NCBI RefSeq assembly: GCF_019702945.1
Contig: NZ_AP024749.1
Coordinates: 2,170,001 to 2,234,000 of the forward strand
Reading direction: 5' to 3'
DNA length: 64,000 bases
Source: Flavobacterium okayamense
Lineage (GTDB): Bacteria; Bacteroidota; Bacteroidia; Flavobacteriales; Flavobacteriaceae
In this document: positions 34,204-44,500 of the stretch, piece by piece
Numbering within the stretch: the first letter of the stretch is position 1
How the letters are laid out: each line of letters opens with the position of its first letter
Notes under the pieces: model-generated
The model's input: only the letters and a program-made list of their open reading frames with translations
Database searches by the model: none
Told to the model about the DNA's origin: nothing
Position numbers and translations under genes: made by a program

Positions 34204-34999
34204 CGATATTACTCAAAAAAATTACAAAAAGTTGTCCATTCAGGTTTCCTTGAGTGGACTTTCTTTTTGTGTTTTCGACTTACTATCAAATCATATTGTT
34301 TCATTACAAAAAATAACTTTCCCTCAAAGTCAAGTCATTGAAGAACAGTTGTGGAAAGTCTTTTCAGAATTCCCTCTTTTAAATGAAAAGTATGATGAAG
34401 TTCTTGTTATTCATGAGAATTCATTAAATACATTTGTTCCACAATCTTTGTTTGACGAAAATTTCTTAGGGAGTTATTTACAATACAATATCAAAGTTTT
34501 TGAATCTGACTTATTTGCATACGATAAATTAACTAAACAAGAAATTAATAATGTATATGTACCTTATGTAAACATTAATAATTTTTTATTAGATCAATTT
34601 GCAAGTTTCGATTATGTACACTCTTCTACTCTTTTAGTCGATACAATTTTAAACATTTCAAAATATGTTTTTGAAAAACAAGTATTTATTCATAATCAAG
34701 AAAAGCATTTTGAAATTGTAGTTGTTCAAGGCGGAAACTTGATTTTTTATAATTCATTTGAACCTACAACTCCTGAAGATTTTATTTATTATACTTTATT
34801 TACTTTTGAACAGCTTCAACTTAATCCAGAGAATTCTAAAGTGAATTTTACTGGTATTATTACAGAAGATCATGACTATTTTAAAATTGCTTATAAATAT
34901 ATTAGAAATTGTATTATTTGTGATGTTCAGGCATTTGCAGATAAATTTCATATTTCAAAAAATCAATCGTTAGAAAATTTTATTCTTATAAATTCATGA
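34187..34999 (+). CDS. DUF3822 family protein
   Basis: 270 residues with the feel of a degenerate actin-like (ASKHA) fold: LSIQVSLSGLSFCVFD at the N terminus, FEIVVVQGGNLIFYNSF and TPEDFIYYTLFTFEQLQLNP in the middle. DUF3822 proteins are linked to rsmD in Bacteroidota, and their function is unknown. The start at 34187 overlaps the upstream gene by 17 nt. Its stop overlaps the rsmD start by 4 nt. Confidence 0.8.
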   Translation: MVVTNNDITQKNYKKLSIQVSLSGLSFCVFDLLSNHIVSLQKITFPQSQVIEEQLWKVFSEFPLLNEKYDEVLVIHENSLNTFVPQSLFDENFLGSYLQYNIKVFESDLFAYDKLTKQEINNVYVPYVNINNFLLDQFASFDYVHSSTLLVDTILNISKYVFEKQVFIHNQEKHFEIVVVQGGNLIFYNSFEPTTPEDFIYYTLFTFEQLQLNPENSKVNFTGIITEDHDYFKIAYKYIRNCIICDVQAFADKFHISKNQSLENFILINS

Positions 35000-35598
35000 G
35001 AATTATATCTGGAAAATATAAAGGAAGAAGAATTATAGCGCCCAAAAAGCTACCTGTTCGTCCTACAACTGATTTAGCTAAAGAATCATTATTTAACGTT
35101 TTAAATAATCACTTTAACTTTTCTGGATTAAAAATACTTGATTTATTTGCCGGAACTGGAAATATAAGCTATGAGTTTGCTTCTCGAGGTTCAGAACCAA
35201 TAACAAGTGTTGATGCTGATTTTGGTTGTATCAACTTCATTAAAAAAACAGCTACAGAATTTGATTTCGACATAACCACCATTAAAAGCGATGTTTTTAA
35301 GTTTTTAGAGCGTTGTAATACATCTTATGATATTGTTTTTGCAGATCCACCCTATCATTTGTCTCAAGAACAATTTGAAAGTATCGTAACTTTAATTTTA
35401 AAAAATGAAATTCTAGATCACGAAGGAATGTTAATTGTTGAGCATTCAAAAGAAACCAAACTTGAACATTTAGAAAATTTTTCTTTTGCTAAACATTATG
35501 GTGGAACCACTTTTTCCTTCTTTGAATTTGAATTCGATGAAGAAGAAGACATAGAAGATGATTCTGAAGAAGACTTCGACGATAGCGAAGAAGATTAA
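34996..35598 (+). CDS. rsmD: 16S rRNA (guanine966-N2)-methyltransferase RsmD
   Basis: Methylates G966 of 16S rRNA in the small subunit. Signatures are MRIISGKYKGRRI, RPTTDLAKESLFNVL, SAM motif I LDLFAGTGNISYE and the catalytic FADPPY. The family normally ends near residue 180. Here about 20 extra residues form a purely acidic tail (EEEDIEDDSEEDFDDSEED). The gene runs head-on into rnpB with 5 nt between its stop and the RNA 3' end. Confidence 0.93.
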   Translation: MRIISGKYKGRRIIAPKKLPVRPTTDLAKESLFNVLNNHFNFSGLKILDLFAGTGNISYEFASRGSEPITSVDADFGCINFIKKTATEFDFDITTIKSDVFKFLERCNTSYDIVFADPPYHLSQEQFESIVTLILKNEILDHEGMLIVEHSKETKLEHLENFSFAKHYGGTTFSFFEFEFDEEEDIEDDSEEDFDDSEED

Positions 35599-35603
35599 AA
35601 AAA

Positions 35604-35900
35604 GCAGACCTGTAAGCCGGATTCTGTCTTCAATAAATTGAAGCCTTATCATTTATCTAGTTCCGCAATTACTCACGGAATCCATCTGCCTACCCCTCAG
35701 CATTGAACGAGCAGCTCTTAATTGCTGATATACATGGCATTTCATCGCATAGAGTTTACCTGGTTTCACTACAGCATTACCTGTACATACTTTCTGTTGC
35801 ACTTGTCCTCGCCTTCCGACGGACGGGCGTTACCCGTTATGCTTGCTCTATGATGTCCGGACTTTCCTCTCCTCTTTCGAGCAGCGATAAGGCGGTCTGC
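35604..35900 (-). ncRNA. rnpB: RNase P RNA (bacterial type A)
   Basis: Read on the minus strand it starts GCAGACCGCC and ends CAGGTCTGC, which pair as helix P1. The universal core is present: GAGGAAAGTCCGGAC near the 5' part (CR-I, P4) and ACAGAATCCGGCTTAC near the 3' end (CR-V). GAGGGGTAGGCAGATGG-like and CGCCCGTCCGTCGG segments lie between. At about 297 nt it is on the short side for type A. The T7 tract at the 3' end overlaps the rsmD stop region. Confidence 0.93.
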
Positions 35901-35904
35901 GGTA

Positions 35905-35934
35905 CAAAAGTACTATAGTTTAACTTTTAATAAA
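35905..35934 (-). promoter_or_regulatory. rnpB promoter
   Basis: On the minus strand TTTA (35934-35931), an 18-nt spacer and TACTTTTG (35912-35905), an exact TAnnTTTG box ending 4 nt before the P1 start. Confidence 0.7.
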
Positions 35935-35977
35935 CTATAAATTGTGTATTTTTTCTTAACTTTAAAGAAAAAGTATC

Positions 35978-36274
35978 ATGAAAATCAAGTATCATTATGC
36001 TTCTGTCTCGCAAGCACTGACAGAATTAAAAGAAAAAGGATTTGATTATGATTATAATTTGAATGAAAATGAAATCCTAATGGATCCTGATAATTATATA
36101 ATTCATCATATTTATAGATACGAAGGCAATACCAATCCTGATGATGAAGCGATTGTTTATGGAATTTCTTCATTTGATGATAAAAAAGGTGTTTTTGTAG
36201 CAGGTTATTCCGCTAATTCAAGTTCAGAAGTATATAAAGTATTTCAACGTATAATGTCTAGAGATATTGATTAA
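35978..36274 (+). CDS. Conserved hypothetical protein
   Basis: 98 residues, soluble, with a small alpha/beta pattern: [20 protein letters not shown], then [12 protein letters not shown] and [20 protein letters not shown]. No catalytic motif is visible. I recall similar flavobacterial proteins carrying the misleading label phosphoribosylpyrophosphate synthetase, which the sequence does not support. It stands alone, divergent from rnpB. Confidence 0.7.
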   Translation: MKIKYHYASVSQALTELKEKGFDYDYNLNENEILMDPDNYIIHHIYRYEGNTNPDDEAIVYGISSFDDKKGVFVAGYSANSSSEVYKVFQRIMSRDID

Positions 36275-36373
36275 GTAAATTGTGAATAACTTTTGCAAAT
36301 ATTCCACTTAATTTGGTTTTATAGACTTGCATTTTGGGTATTCTAAACTTATATTTGTTTTTCAAATATTTTT

Positions 36374-37459
36374 ATGGAGCAATTTATAGTATCGGCTAGA
36401 AAATACAGACCTCAAACATTCAAAGATGTTGTAGGTCAGAAAGCTATTACTAACACTTTACTTAATGCTATTGAGAATAATCACCTTGCACAAGCCTTAT
36501 TGTTTACAGGACCTAGAGGTGTTGGAAAAACAACCTGTGCTCGTATTTTAGCTCGAAAAATTAATCAAGAAGGTTATGACGACCCAAACGAAGATTTTTC
36601 ATTCAATGTTTTTGAATTAGATGCCGCATCTAACAACGGAGTTGATGATATTCGAAATATTATAGACCAAGTTAGAATACCTCCACAGACAGGAAAATAT
36701 AAGGTCTATATTATTGACGAGGTTCATATGCTTTCTCAAGCAGCTTTTAATGCCTTTCTTAAAACATTAGAAGAACCGCCAAGACATGCAATCTTTATAC
36801 TTGCAACTACTGAAAAACATAAGATTTTACCAACGATACTTTCTCGTTGTCAAATATTTGATTTTAAAAGAATTACTGTTAACGACGCTAAAGAACACTT
36901 AGCAGATATTGCTAAAGAACAAGGAGTTTCTTTTGAAGATGATGCTTTGCATATTATTGCTCAAAAAGCTGATGGCGCTATGCGTGACGCTCTTTCTATT
37001 TTTGATAGGGTTGTATCTTATTGTGGTAATAATTTAACACGTCAGGCTGTAACTGAAAACTTAAATGTTTTAGATTTTGAATATTATATTAGAATGACTG
37101 ATTTAATTTTGGAAAATAAAATTCCAGAATTATTAATGGCATATAATGATATTTTAGCAAAAGGTTTCGACGGACATCATTTTATTGCTGGTTTAGCTTC
37201 TCACTTTAGAGATTTATTAGTTTGTAAAAATCCTACAACATTAGTTTTGTTAGAAGCTGGTGAACATGCTCAAAATTTATATCGTGAACAATCTCAAAAA
37301 ACTTCACATGATTTTTTATTAAAAGGCATTGAACTAGCTAACGAATGTGATTTAAAATATAAAGTTTCTCAAAATCAACGACTTTTAGTCGAATTATGCT
37401 TAATGCAGTTAGCCTCTATCACTTTCGATGGAGAAAAAAAAAAGTTGAGTCATTTATAA
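36374..37459 (+). CDS. dnaX: DNA polymerase III subunit gamma/tau, zero-frame product (gamma-like)
   Basis: Clamp-loader ATPase. Domain I has YRPQTFKDVVGQ, Walker A GPRGVGKTT, Walker B IIDEVHMLS, sensor 1 ILATTE and the SRC finger in TILSRCQ. Domain III, the oligomerisation part, ends near QLASITFDG. The zero frame then runs GEKKK-LSHL and stops at 37459, so 361 residues lack all tau-specific sequence. The cysteine zinc cluster of E. coli DnaX is absent. A -1 shift on the A10 tract at 37434-37443 continues into the frame ending at 38097, giving a tau-like protein of about 575 residues. Confidence 0.9.
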   Translation: MEQFIVSARKYRPQTFKDVVGQKAITNTLLNAIENNHLAQALLFTGPRGVGKTTCARILARKINQEGYDDPNEDFSFNVFELDAASNNGVDDIRNIIDQVRIPPQTGKYKVYIIDEVHMLSQAAFNAFLKTLEEPPRHAIFILATTEKHKILPTILSRCQIFDFKRITVNDAKEHLADIAKEQGVSFEDDALHIIAQKADGAMRDALSIFDRVVSYCGNNLTRQAVTENLNVLDFEYYIRMTDLILENKIPELLMAYNDILAKGFDGHHFIAGLASHFRDLLVCKNPTTLVLLEAGEHAQNLYREQSQKTSHDFLLKGIELANECDLKYKVSQNQRLLVELCLMQLASITFDGEKKKLSHL

Positions 37460-38097
37460 TTCCTGCCACACATTTTAGAAATTCTAGCTATTCTATTACT
37501 GAAGTAAAACCAAAAGTTGAAACTCCAAAAATAGAAGCCTCTTCTCCAATAGAAAATTTAGCAAAAGAAGAAGTTGTTTTAGAACCACAAAAGGAAGTAC
37601 CTCAAATTAATTTACCGAAAGTTGAACTTAATAAAGGTCAGAGAGTTTCTGCATTTTCTTTGGCAAGTATCAAAGCTAAAAAAGAAATTGAAGCCCAACA
37701 GAAAAATCAGTATAAACATCTCGACGAACTTCCAAGAGAAAAATTCTCTGAAACAGACATGCTTTTAGTTTGGAATAAATTCACTCAAAAACTGAATGAC
37801 CAAGGTAAAAAGTTAATGGCAACGTATATGCAAATGAATGATCCAAAATTAAAAGGAACAGTTATTGAATTAGAGTTGCCAAATGAAAGCACTAAAGAAG
37901 AATTTTTAACTGGTGCCAATGAATTACTTGGCTATTTACGTGGTAAACTTCACAATCACGATATTACAATTGAAGTTGAAGTTAATGAAGTTACAGAAAA
38001 TCGTTATGCATTTACACCAGAAGAAAAATACAATAAATTAAAGGAAATAAATCCTAATCTTGATTTATTGAAAAAGCTTTTTGATTTAGATGTTTAA
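37396..38097 (+). CDS. dnaX: Tau-specific C-terminal part of DnaX, in the -1 frame
   Basis: This frame is meaningful only after the slippery site: KKK-VESFIIPATHF continues the homology expected of the tau form. A Pro/Lys/Glu-rich linker (KPKVETPKIEASS) follows, then a C-terminal domain (FSETDMLLVWNKFTQKLNDQ to LLKKLFDLDV) of the kind that contacts polymerase alpha or DnaB. The ATG at 37396 lies inside zero-frame coding sequence and is probably not used. Most likely this is the 3' half of one gene joined by frameshift to 36374-37444. It could also be an artefact of a missing A. Confidence 0.8.
   Translation: MLNAVSLYHFRWRKKKVESFIIPATHFRNSSYSITEVKPKVETPKIEASSPIENLAKEEVVLEPQKEVPQINLPKVELNKGQRVSAFSLASIKAKKEIEAQQKNQYKHLDELPREKFSETDMLLVWNKFTQKLNDQGKKLMATYMQMNDPKLKGTVIELELPNESTKEEFLTGANELLGYLRGKLHNHDITIEVEVNEVTENRYAFTPEEKYNKLKEINPNLDLLKKLFDLDV
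37434..37444 (+). promoter_or_regulatory. dnaX slippery site (A10-G with in-frame A AAA AAG)
   Basis: Ten A followed by G. In the zero frame the codons are GAA AAA AAA AAG TTG, so the last seven bases form A AAA AAG, the heptamer used for -1 frameshifting in E. coli dnaX. A zero-frame stop follows five codons later. The tract length would also allow transcriptional slippage. Confidence 0.7.
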
Positions 38098-38474
38098 TCA
38101 ACACTCAAAGCATTTAACAATAATTGTGCAGTAGCCTCATTCGTAGCTAAAGGTACGTTATGAACATCACAAATTCTAATTAACATACTAATATCGGGCT
38201 CATGTGCATGACTTGAGTTTGGATCTTTAAAAAATAAAACCATTTTTGTTTTACCTTCAGCTACACGCGCTGCAATTTGAGCATCGCCACCAAGTGGACC
38301 TGACAACATTTTTTTTACCTTTACTCCTATTTGTTCAACTTTTCCGCCTGTTGTACCTGTAGCAATAATCTTGATATTTTCAGCAAACAATAATTTTTTA
38401 TTTTTATTTATAAACTGAACCATCTCAGCTTTTTTTCCATCATGTGCAATTATTGCTAATTCAAATGTTTTCAT
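38094..38474 (-). CDS. mgsA: Methylglyoxal synthase
   Basis: Converts dihydroxyacetone phosphate to methylglyoxal and phosphate, a bypass of lower glycolysis. The signatures are IAHDGKKAEMVQF, IIATGTTGG, the phosphate loop SGPLGGDAQIA and the catalytic-Asp region FFKDPNSSHAHEPDI. Length 126 is normal for the compact form. It is near gap and pfkA on the same strand but separated by a terminator from the kinase gene. Its stop overlaps that of dnaX by 4 nt. Confidence 0.93.
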   Translation of the reverse strand: MKTFELAIIAHDGKKAEMVQFINKNKKLLFAENIKIIATGTTGGKVEQIGVKVKKMLSGPLGGDAQIAARVAEGKTKMVLFFKDPNSSHAHEPDISMLIRICDVHNVPLATNEATAQLLLNALSVD

Positions 38475-38493
38475 AAACTAATTAATATAGTAC

Positions 38494-38527
38494 AAAAATA
38501 AAGATTCCCGATTAAAAATCGGGAATC
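38494..38527 (-). terminator. Terminator of the BadF-type kinase gene
   Basis: 11-bp stem GATTCCCGATT / AATCGGGAATC with a 3-nt loop. On the minus strand a T-rich tail follows. Confidence 0.8.
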
Positions 38528-38540
38528 TCAAGGTGGTTGT

Positions 38541-39392
38541 TTATTTGTTTAGTATATGATACTCTATTAAACCATCGATAGGCCTTCTTAAAACTCGACC
38601 TAATTTAATATTGTGTTTACCTAAAATTTCTTTTAATTCATCTTTTAAGTAAAAAGCGATTGAACCAACAAAATGCACCGGTATTTCGTAGCAATTTTCA
38701 AATTGCTTAATATAATTTTCTACAAAAGCTTCCATTTCAAAGTTTATGTAGGCTTTACAAAAATCAGTGTCTTTATGTTTTATTAAAAACTTAGCAAAAG
38801 TTGCTAAATAAGCATTAGGATTAGGTTCTTTGTAAAGTTTATTTTTAATAAAATCAGCATCTACATTAAATTCAACTTCAAATTCTTTAGCTAAATCACT
38901 TGGCATTTTATTAAAATAATAACCTCGTATTAAATGGCGACCAAAACGATTGCCACTACAATCATCCATTGCAATATACCCTAAAGACTGTACTTTTTGG
39001 TGTAAAACTTTTCCATCAAAATAACTACAATTTGATCCTGTTCCTAAAATAGAAACAATTGCTTCTTCATTCTTAGGAGTTGTTGCATAAACAGCTGCAT
39101 AAGTATCTTCATTAACAGAAACTACTGCATTAACAAAATATTCTTGAAAAACTTGGGTTAAAAAATTTTTCATTCGATCAGTTCCACAACCTGCACCATA
39201 AAAGTATAAGTGTGTAGCTTTTGTTTTATTGTGAGAAATGTCAAACTTTTCGTTTAATCTTTTAATTATTTCCTCTTTTGATAAAACTTCAGGATTTAAG
39301 CCTAAAGACTGAGTCGTAAAAAAAACTTTTCCTTCTTCATCTAGAGCAATCCAATCGGCTTTTGTTGAGCCACTATCTACTAATAATCTCAT
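38541..39392 (-). CDS. BadF/BadG/BcrA/BcrD family ATPase, N-acetylglucosamine kinase-like
   Basis: ASKHA-fold sugar kinase of 283 residues, starting at the ATG at 39392 (MRLLVDSGSTKADW). A more upstream ATG would add 12 unlikely residues. ATP-site motifs are LLVDSGSTKADW (phosphate 1), SILGTGSNCSYFD (phosphate 2) and the adenosine region FVGSIAFYLKDEL. MDDCSGNRFGRHLIRGYY carries the usual sugar-kinase glycine turn. Related proteins phosphorylate N-acetylglucosamine or similar amino sugars from wall recycling. The substrate is inferred. Confidence 0.85.
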   Translation of the reverse strand: MRLLVDSGSTKADWIALDEEGKVFFTTQSLGLNPEVLSKEEIIKRLNEKFDISHNKTKATHLYFYGAGCGTDRMKNFLTQVFQEYFVNAVVSVNEDTYAAVYATTPKNEEAIVSILGTGSNCSYFDGKVLHQKVQSLGYIAMDDCSGNRFGRHLIRGYYFNKMPSDLAKEFEVEFNVDADFIKNKLYKEPNPNAYLATFAKFLIKHKDTDFCKAYINFEMEAFVENYIKQFENCYEIPVHFVGSIAFYLKDELKEILGKHNIKLGRVLRRPIDGLIEYHILNK

Positions 39393-39404
39393 TATTGGGG
39401 GAAT

Positions 39405-39443
39405 TAAAAAATCCTCTAACAAAACCACATATGTTAGAGGATT
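39405..39443 (-). terminator. Terminator of the pfkA-gap operon
   Basis: 11-bp stem AATCCTCTAAC / GTTAGAGGATT with a 12-nt loop and a T tract on the minus strand, just past the gap stop. Confidence 0.75.
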
Positions 39444-39449
39444 AAATTA

Positions 39450-40472
<1,023 letters not shown>

Positions 40473-40483
40473 TTAATTTATTT

Positions 40484-41470
40484 TTAAGTAGACATAATAT
40501 CTGAAACTCTTAAAAGTTCTTTATCTACTTCTGTACTTCCTTTTATTGCTTGTTCTAATGGTGTTAATGCAACTTTGTCGTTGATTAGTCCTACCATATA
40601 ATTTGATTTACCTTCCAATATAGATTCCACTGCTTTTACACCTAATCGTGATGCTAAAACTCTATCGAAACATGAAGGTGCGCCACCTCTTTGCATATGG
40701 CCTAAAACAGAAACACGCACATCATATTCAGGCATATTTTCTTCAACATATTCTTTAAGTTCAAATACATTCTTACCTATTTTATCTCCTTCAGCTACTA
40801 CAACTAAACTAGAAGATTTACCTGAATTTTTACTTCTTTCTAAAGATTCTAATAATCGTTCTAGACCTAAATCTTCTTCAGGAATTAATATTTCTTCTGC
40901 TCCAGCTCCAATTCCAGCATTTAAAGCAATGTGTCCAGCATCTCTTCCCATTACTTCAACAAAAAATAAACGGTTATGTGAACTAGCGGTATCTCTAATT
41001 TTATCGATTGCCTCAACAACTGTATTTAAAGCAGTATCATACCCTAAAGTGTGACTTGTACCATAAATATCATTATCGATTGTACCTGGAATTCCCATAA
41101 CTGGAATGCCAAATTCTCTATTAAAAATTTCAGCCCCCGTAAAAGAACCATCTCCTCCAATAACAACAAGAGCATTTACTCCTTTATTTTTTAAATTTTG
41201 AAAAGCCTTTTCTCGACCTTCTTTTGTGCGAAACTCATTTGATCTTGCTGATTTTAAAATAGTCCCACCTTTATTGATAATATCTTTAACAGATCGAGCA
41301 CCCATTTCTTTGAAATCATTTTCAATCATCCCTTGGTATCCTCTGTAAACACCAATACATTCAACATTATGAAAAGCACAAGTTCTTACTACTGAACGAA
41401 TTGCAGCATTCATTCCTGGAGAATCTCCACCTGATGTTAAAACTGCTATTTTTGATATTTTTTCAGTCAT
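40484..41470 (-). CDS. pfkA: ATP-dependent 6-phosphofructokinase
   Basis: Phosphorylates fructose 6-phosphate with ATP. Motifs are LTSGGDSPGMNAAIR, VIGGDGSFTGA, the catalytic loop GTIDNDIYGTSHTLGYDTA, MGRDAGHIAL and VSVLGHMQRGGAPS. The Gly-Gly-Asp-Gly-Ser sequence is that of ATP-using rather than pyrophosphate-using enzymes. Length 328 is typical. First gene of a pfkA-gap operon. Confidence 0.96.
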   Translation of the reverse strand: MTEKISKIAVLTSGGDSPGMNAAIRSVVRTCAFHNVECIGVYRGYQGMIENDFKEMGARSVKDIINKGGTILKSARSNEFRTKEGREKAFQNLKNKGVNALVVIGGDGSFTGAEIFNREFGIPVMGIPGTIDNDIYGTSHTLGYDTALNTVVEAIDKIRDTASSHNRLFFVEVMGRDAGHIALNAGIGAGAEEILIPEEDLGLERLLESLERSKNSGKSSSLVVVAEGDKIGKNVFELKEYVEENMPEYDVRVSVLGHMQRGGAPSCFDRVLASRLGVKAVESILEGKSNYMVGLINDKVALTPLEQAIKGSTEVDKELLRVSDIMST

Positions 41471-41594
41471 TTTTATTATTTATATGTAAATTTAATAAAG
41501 GAATTTTAATAAATTATAAGTTTTTGTAGGGATAAATTAAATTTTATTCGATTCAAACGTTTTCGTTGATAACTTTTTTGCAAAAAAAATAATT

Positions 41595-44500
41595 CTACTC
41601 TATTTCTGGTACTTTTTGCACTTCTTCTTCTTTAGCATCAGAAGACTTTTTAACCTTACGTTCGTTAATAAAATTTATATAATCTGGAGAAAATTCAGAA
41701 TCTGGAGTTTGATCCGATTGATTATCGTTTTCTTCTTTCTTTTTCTTTTGTTTTGCAAATACGTTTTGAATCAATTCTTTAAAAGTATCAAAATCAACTG
41801 TATAGGTAATTCCTAAACCTTGTGTATATCCAATACCATTACCTATGTAATTAATATCATTTTCTCTATTAAAGACATGGGCTTTTAAAGTACCTTCATC
41901 ATTCAACTGCATTTGAATCTCAACATTACCAACCAAAACAGATTCGGTAACACCTCCTACAGGAACTCCTACTTTACCATTGATTGATATTTTATCATTG
42001 ATTTGTGTTGCCAAAGTGACACCTACTCTATCTGAAATTTGATTTAATCTATCGCCTTGACTGTAATCTACACCTAGTTGAAGTTTACTATCTTCATCTG
42101 AGAAAATATCACTAAATAAAGAACTTGCTCTTTCAAATAGAGGTCCATAAGCTGCATTACCCGCATTTTCAGGTGTCATAAAGGAACCAGTTGATAATAA
42201 AGCTAAAGCTTGAGTTTGACGTTTGTCTTTATTTTGTAATTGATAATCAATTTCACTTTTCATTACAGAACTTACATTCGGAAAATCAATATTGAAATCG
42301 GGTTCAGGATTACTTAAGTTACCATTAATCAAAATTGACACATTAGTATCTACTTTTCGGTTAAAGGAAGCACTCTCAAGTAAAACTCCTGGATTAGCTT
42401 GAGTATTGTAAACCGCTTCTAAATTCAAAATAGCATTCATTGGTTCTCCTTCCCAACGAATTGTACCACCTCTTTTAACGATAAACTTTTTATCAATTAA
42501 TCCTCCATATTTGAATCTGTAATCTCCTTCTTCAACGATAAAGTCACCATACATTAAAAACTTTCCTAAAGTGTTTATTTCCATTTTCATAGAACCATAC
42601 CCACGACCTTTCATGGCGTGACCAGAGTTTCTATCTAAGATTACTTCAATTTCTGCATCTGTATCTATATCAAAATCAAAATCTAATTCAATTCCTTTGT
42701 ATTTGTTGTCAAGAGTGACTATACCTCTATCTTTATTATACTTTTCTTGGTAAGAAATAAAATTTATAAAAGAATTATCGCCTATTTCTTCAGCATCACT
42801 TACAGGTATTTTTATTGAAGTTCCTTTTTCAGATTCACCAGCTACTTTTACTACCAAGGCATTTGTTGGTCCTTTAATAGAAGCGTTACCATTTAAAAAA
42901 GCTGTTCCATAATAGTAAACGTCATCATCATCCTTTGTATCTAAGGCTAAAATGTTATTAGATTTTACCTCTAAATCTATTTCCCAATTATCAAAAGCTT
43001 CATGTCGAACATTTCCGTTCAAAATACCAGATGTATTATATTTACTATCTGTTACTTTAATATTTCTAAATAAAAATTGGTGTTCAGTAACATCAACTAT
43101 AGCATCTTTTTCAAAATCGTAATCTGTGTTTAAATAAGGTATTGTTAAACCCGATTTATCAAGATAAAGTCTACCATCAATTTCAGGGCTCGTAATGCTT
43201 CCTTTTATGGTAGCTCTTCCAGTAGCTTCTCCTCTTACATTTGAAACTATATCAGTAAGTAAAGGCCCAAATGGTGCTAATTGAAATTCATCTAAACCAG
43301 CAATTAAATCCAAGTTGGTTTGATTATTTATAAAACCAACATCTCCATTCAAATAAAAGGATTCATTTCCATCTTGTTCAATTGATGAATTGACTTTAAA
43401 TTTACTAAAGGCATCATTTCCTTCAATATTTAAAGCAAAATTACCAATCGGGTATTTGTTTATTTTTAAACTGTCGATAGTAAGATTAGATTGCGGTTTG
43501 TATATTTCTTTATTTTGCTTTAAAGAAGCAAATCCATTTAACTTACCATTAAAGTGTAGACTATCAACGGCTGGAATTATTTTTTCTAAATCTACATCGT
43601 GAAAACTTAGATTTAAATCTTTATAAGTTGAATCTTTTAAAGCACCAAAGAAACTCATTTTTTGATCTTTATGAGATAAACTTATCTTTTCAAAATTAAA
43701 TTCTTTTAAATCCTTTGTAAATACTATTTTATTATCCTTAGATTCTTTTTCATTAATAAACCATAAATAATCTCTAAGTTTAACTTCAGATTTTTTAAAC
43801 CCTACGATAGACTTTTTAGTACTATCTATAGTATGATATAAGTTTAATGAATATTGATCTTGATTTTTACTTCCACCATTAAACTCCGTTCTCACAAATA
43901 ATGTGTCATTTAGAGTTAAATTAATTAAATTAAAATCTGAAATTTTATATCGATTAAATCGTAAACTATCCATAACAACATAAGTGTTGTATAAAGGGTT
44001 TTTATTATCGATATCTATTTTAACATTGTCAAATTTTCCATTAAAAGCAAGAATATTTGGCGATGAAAAATCCAATTCAAACTTACCTAAATCAGCATTA
44101 ATCTTACCTTTGATTTTAGTGTTTTCGGCAATAGATACATTTGGAACAAAAATTTCTATAATCTTATTATGTATGGTAAAATTAAAATCTAAAAACTGTC
44201 CATTCTCTAATTCATTAGGTGTATAATTAGCATATAAACTTCCAACCGCATTTTCAACTATATCTGAAAGCTGATTAATTTTATACTTACCAACCACTGT
44301 TCCAGTTACAATATCAGGTGAATTAACGAAAATAGTTCTAACCATATTTTCGTCGAAAGAAGAGTTTATATTGAAATCAGTAAAGAAATACTGTTTTTTA
44401 TTATTCTGATAGGAAACATTTTTCAAATTTAAAACGCCTTCTAAATCATCAAAAGAATTTCCTTTAGCATTCATGCTTATATTTCCCTTAAAAATAGAAA

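Noticed and set aside
35703..35918. 71-codon plus-strand ORF
   Set aside because: It lies antisense inside the RNase P RNA gene, and its peptide has no protein-like pattern.
36374..38097. dnaX as a dead pseudogene
   Set aside because: The gene is essential, both halves keep conserved motifs, and the break is exactly at a slippery tract. Programmed frameshift, transcriptional slippage or a sequencing error are all more likely.
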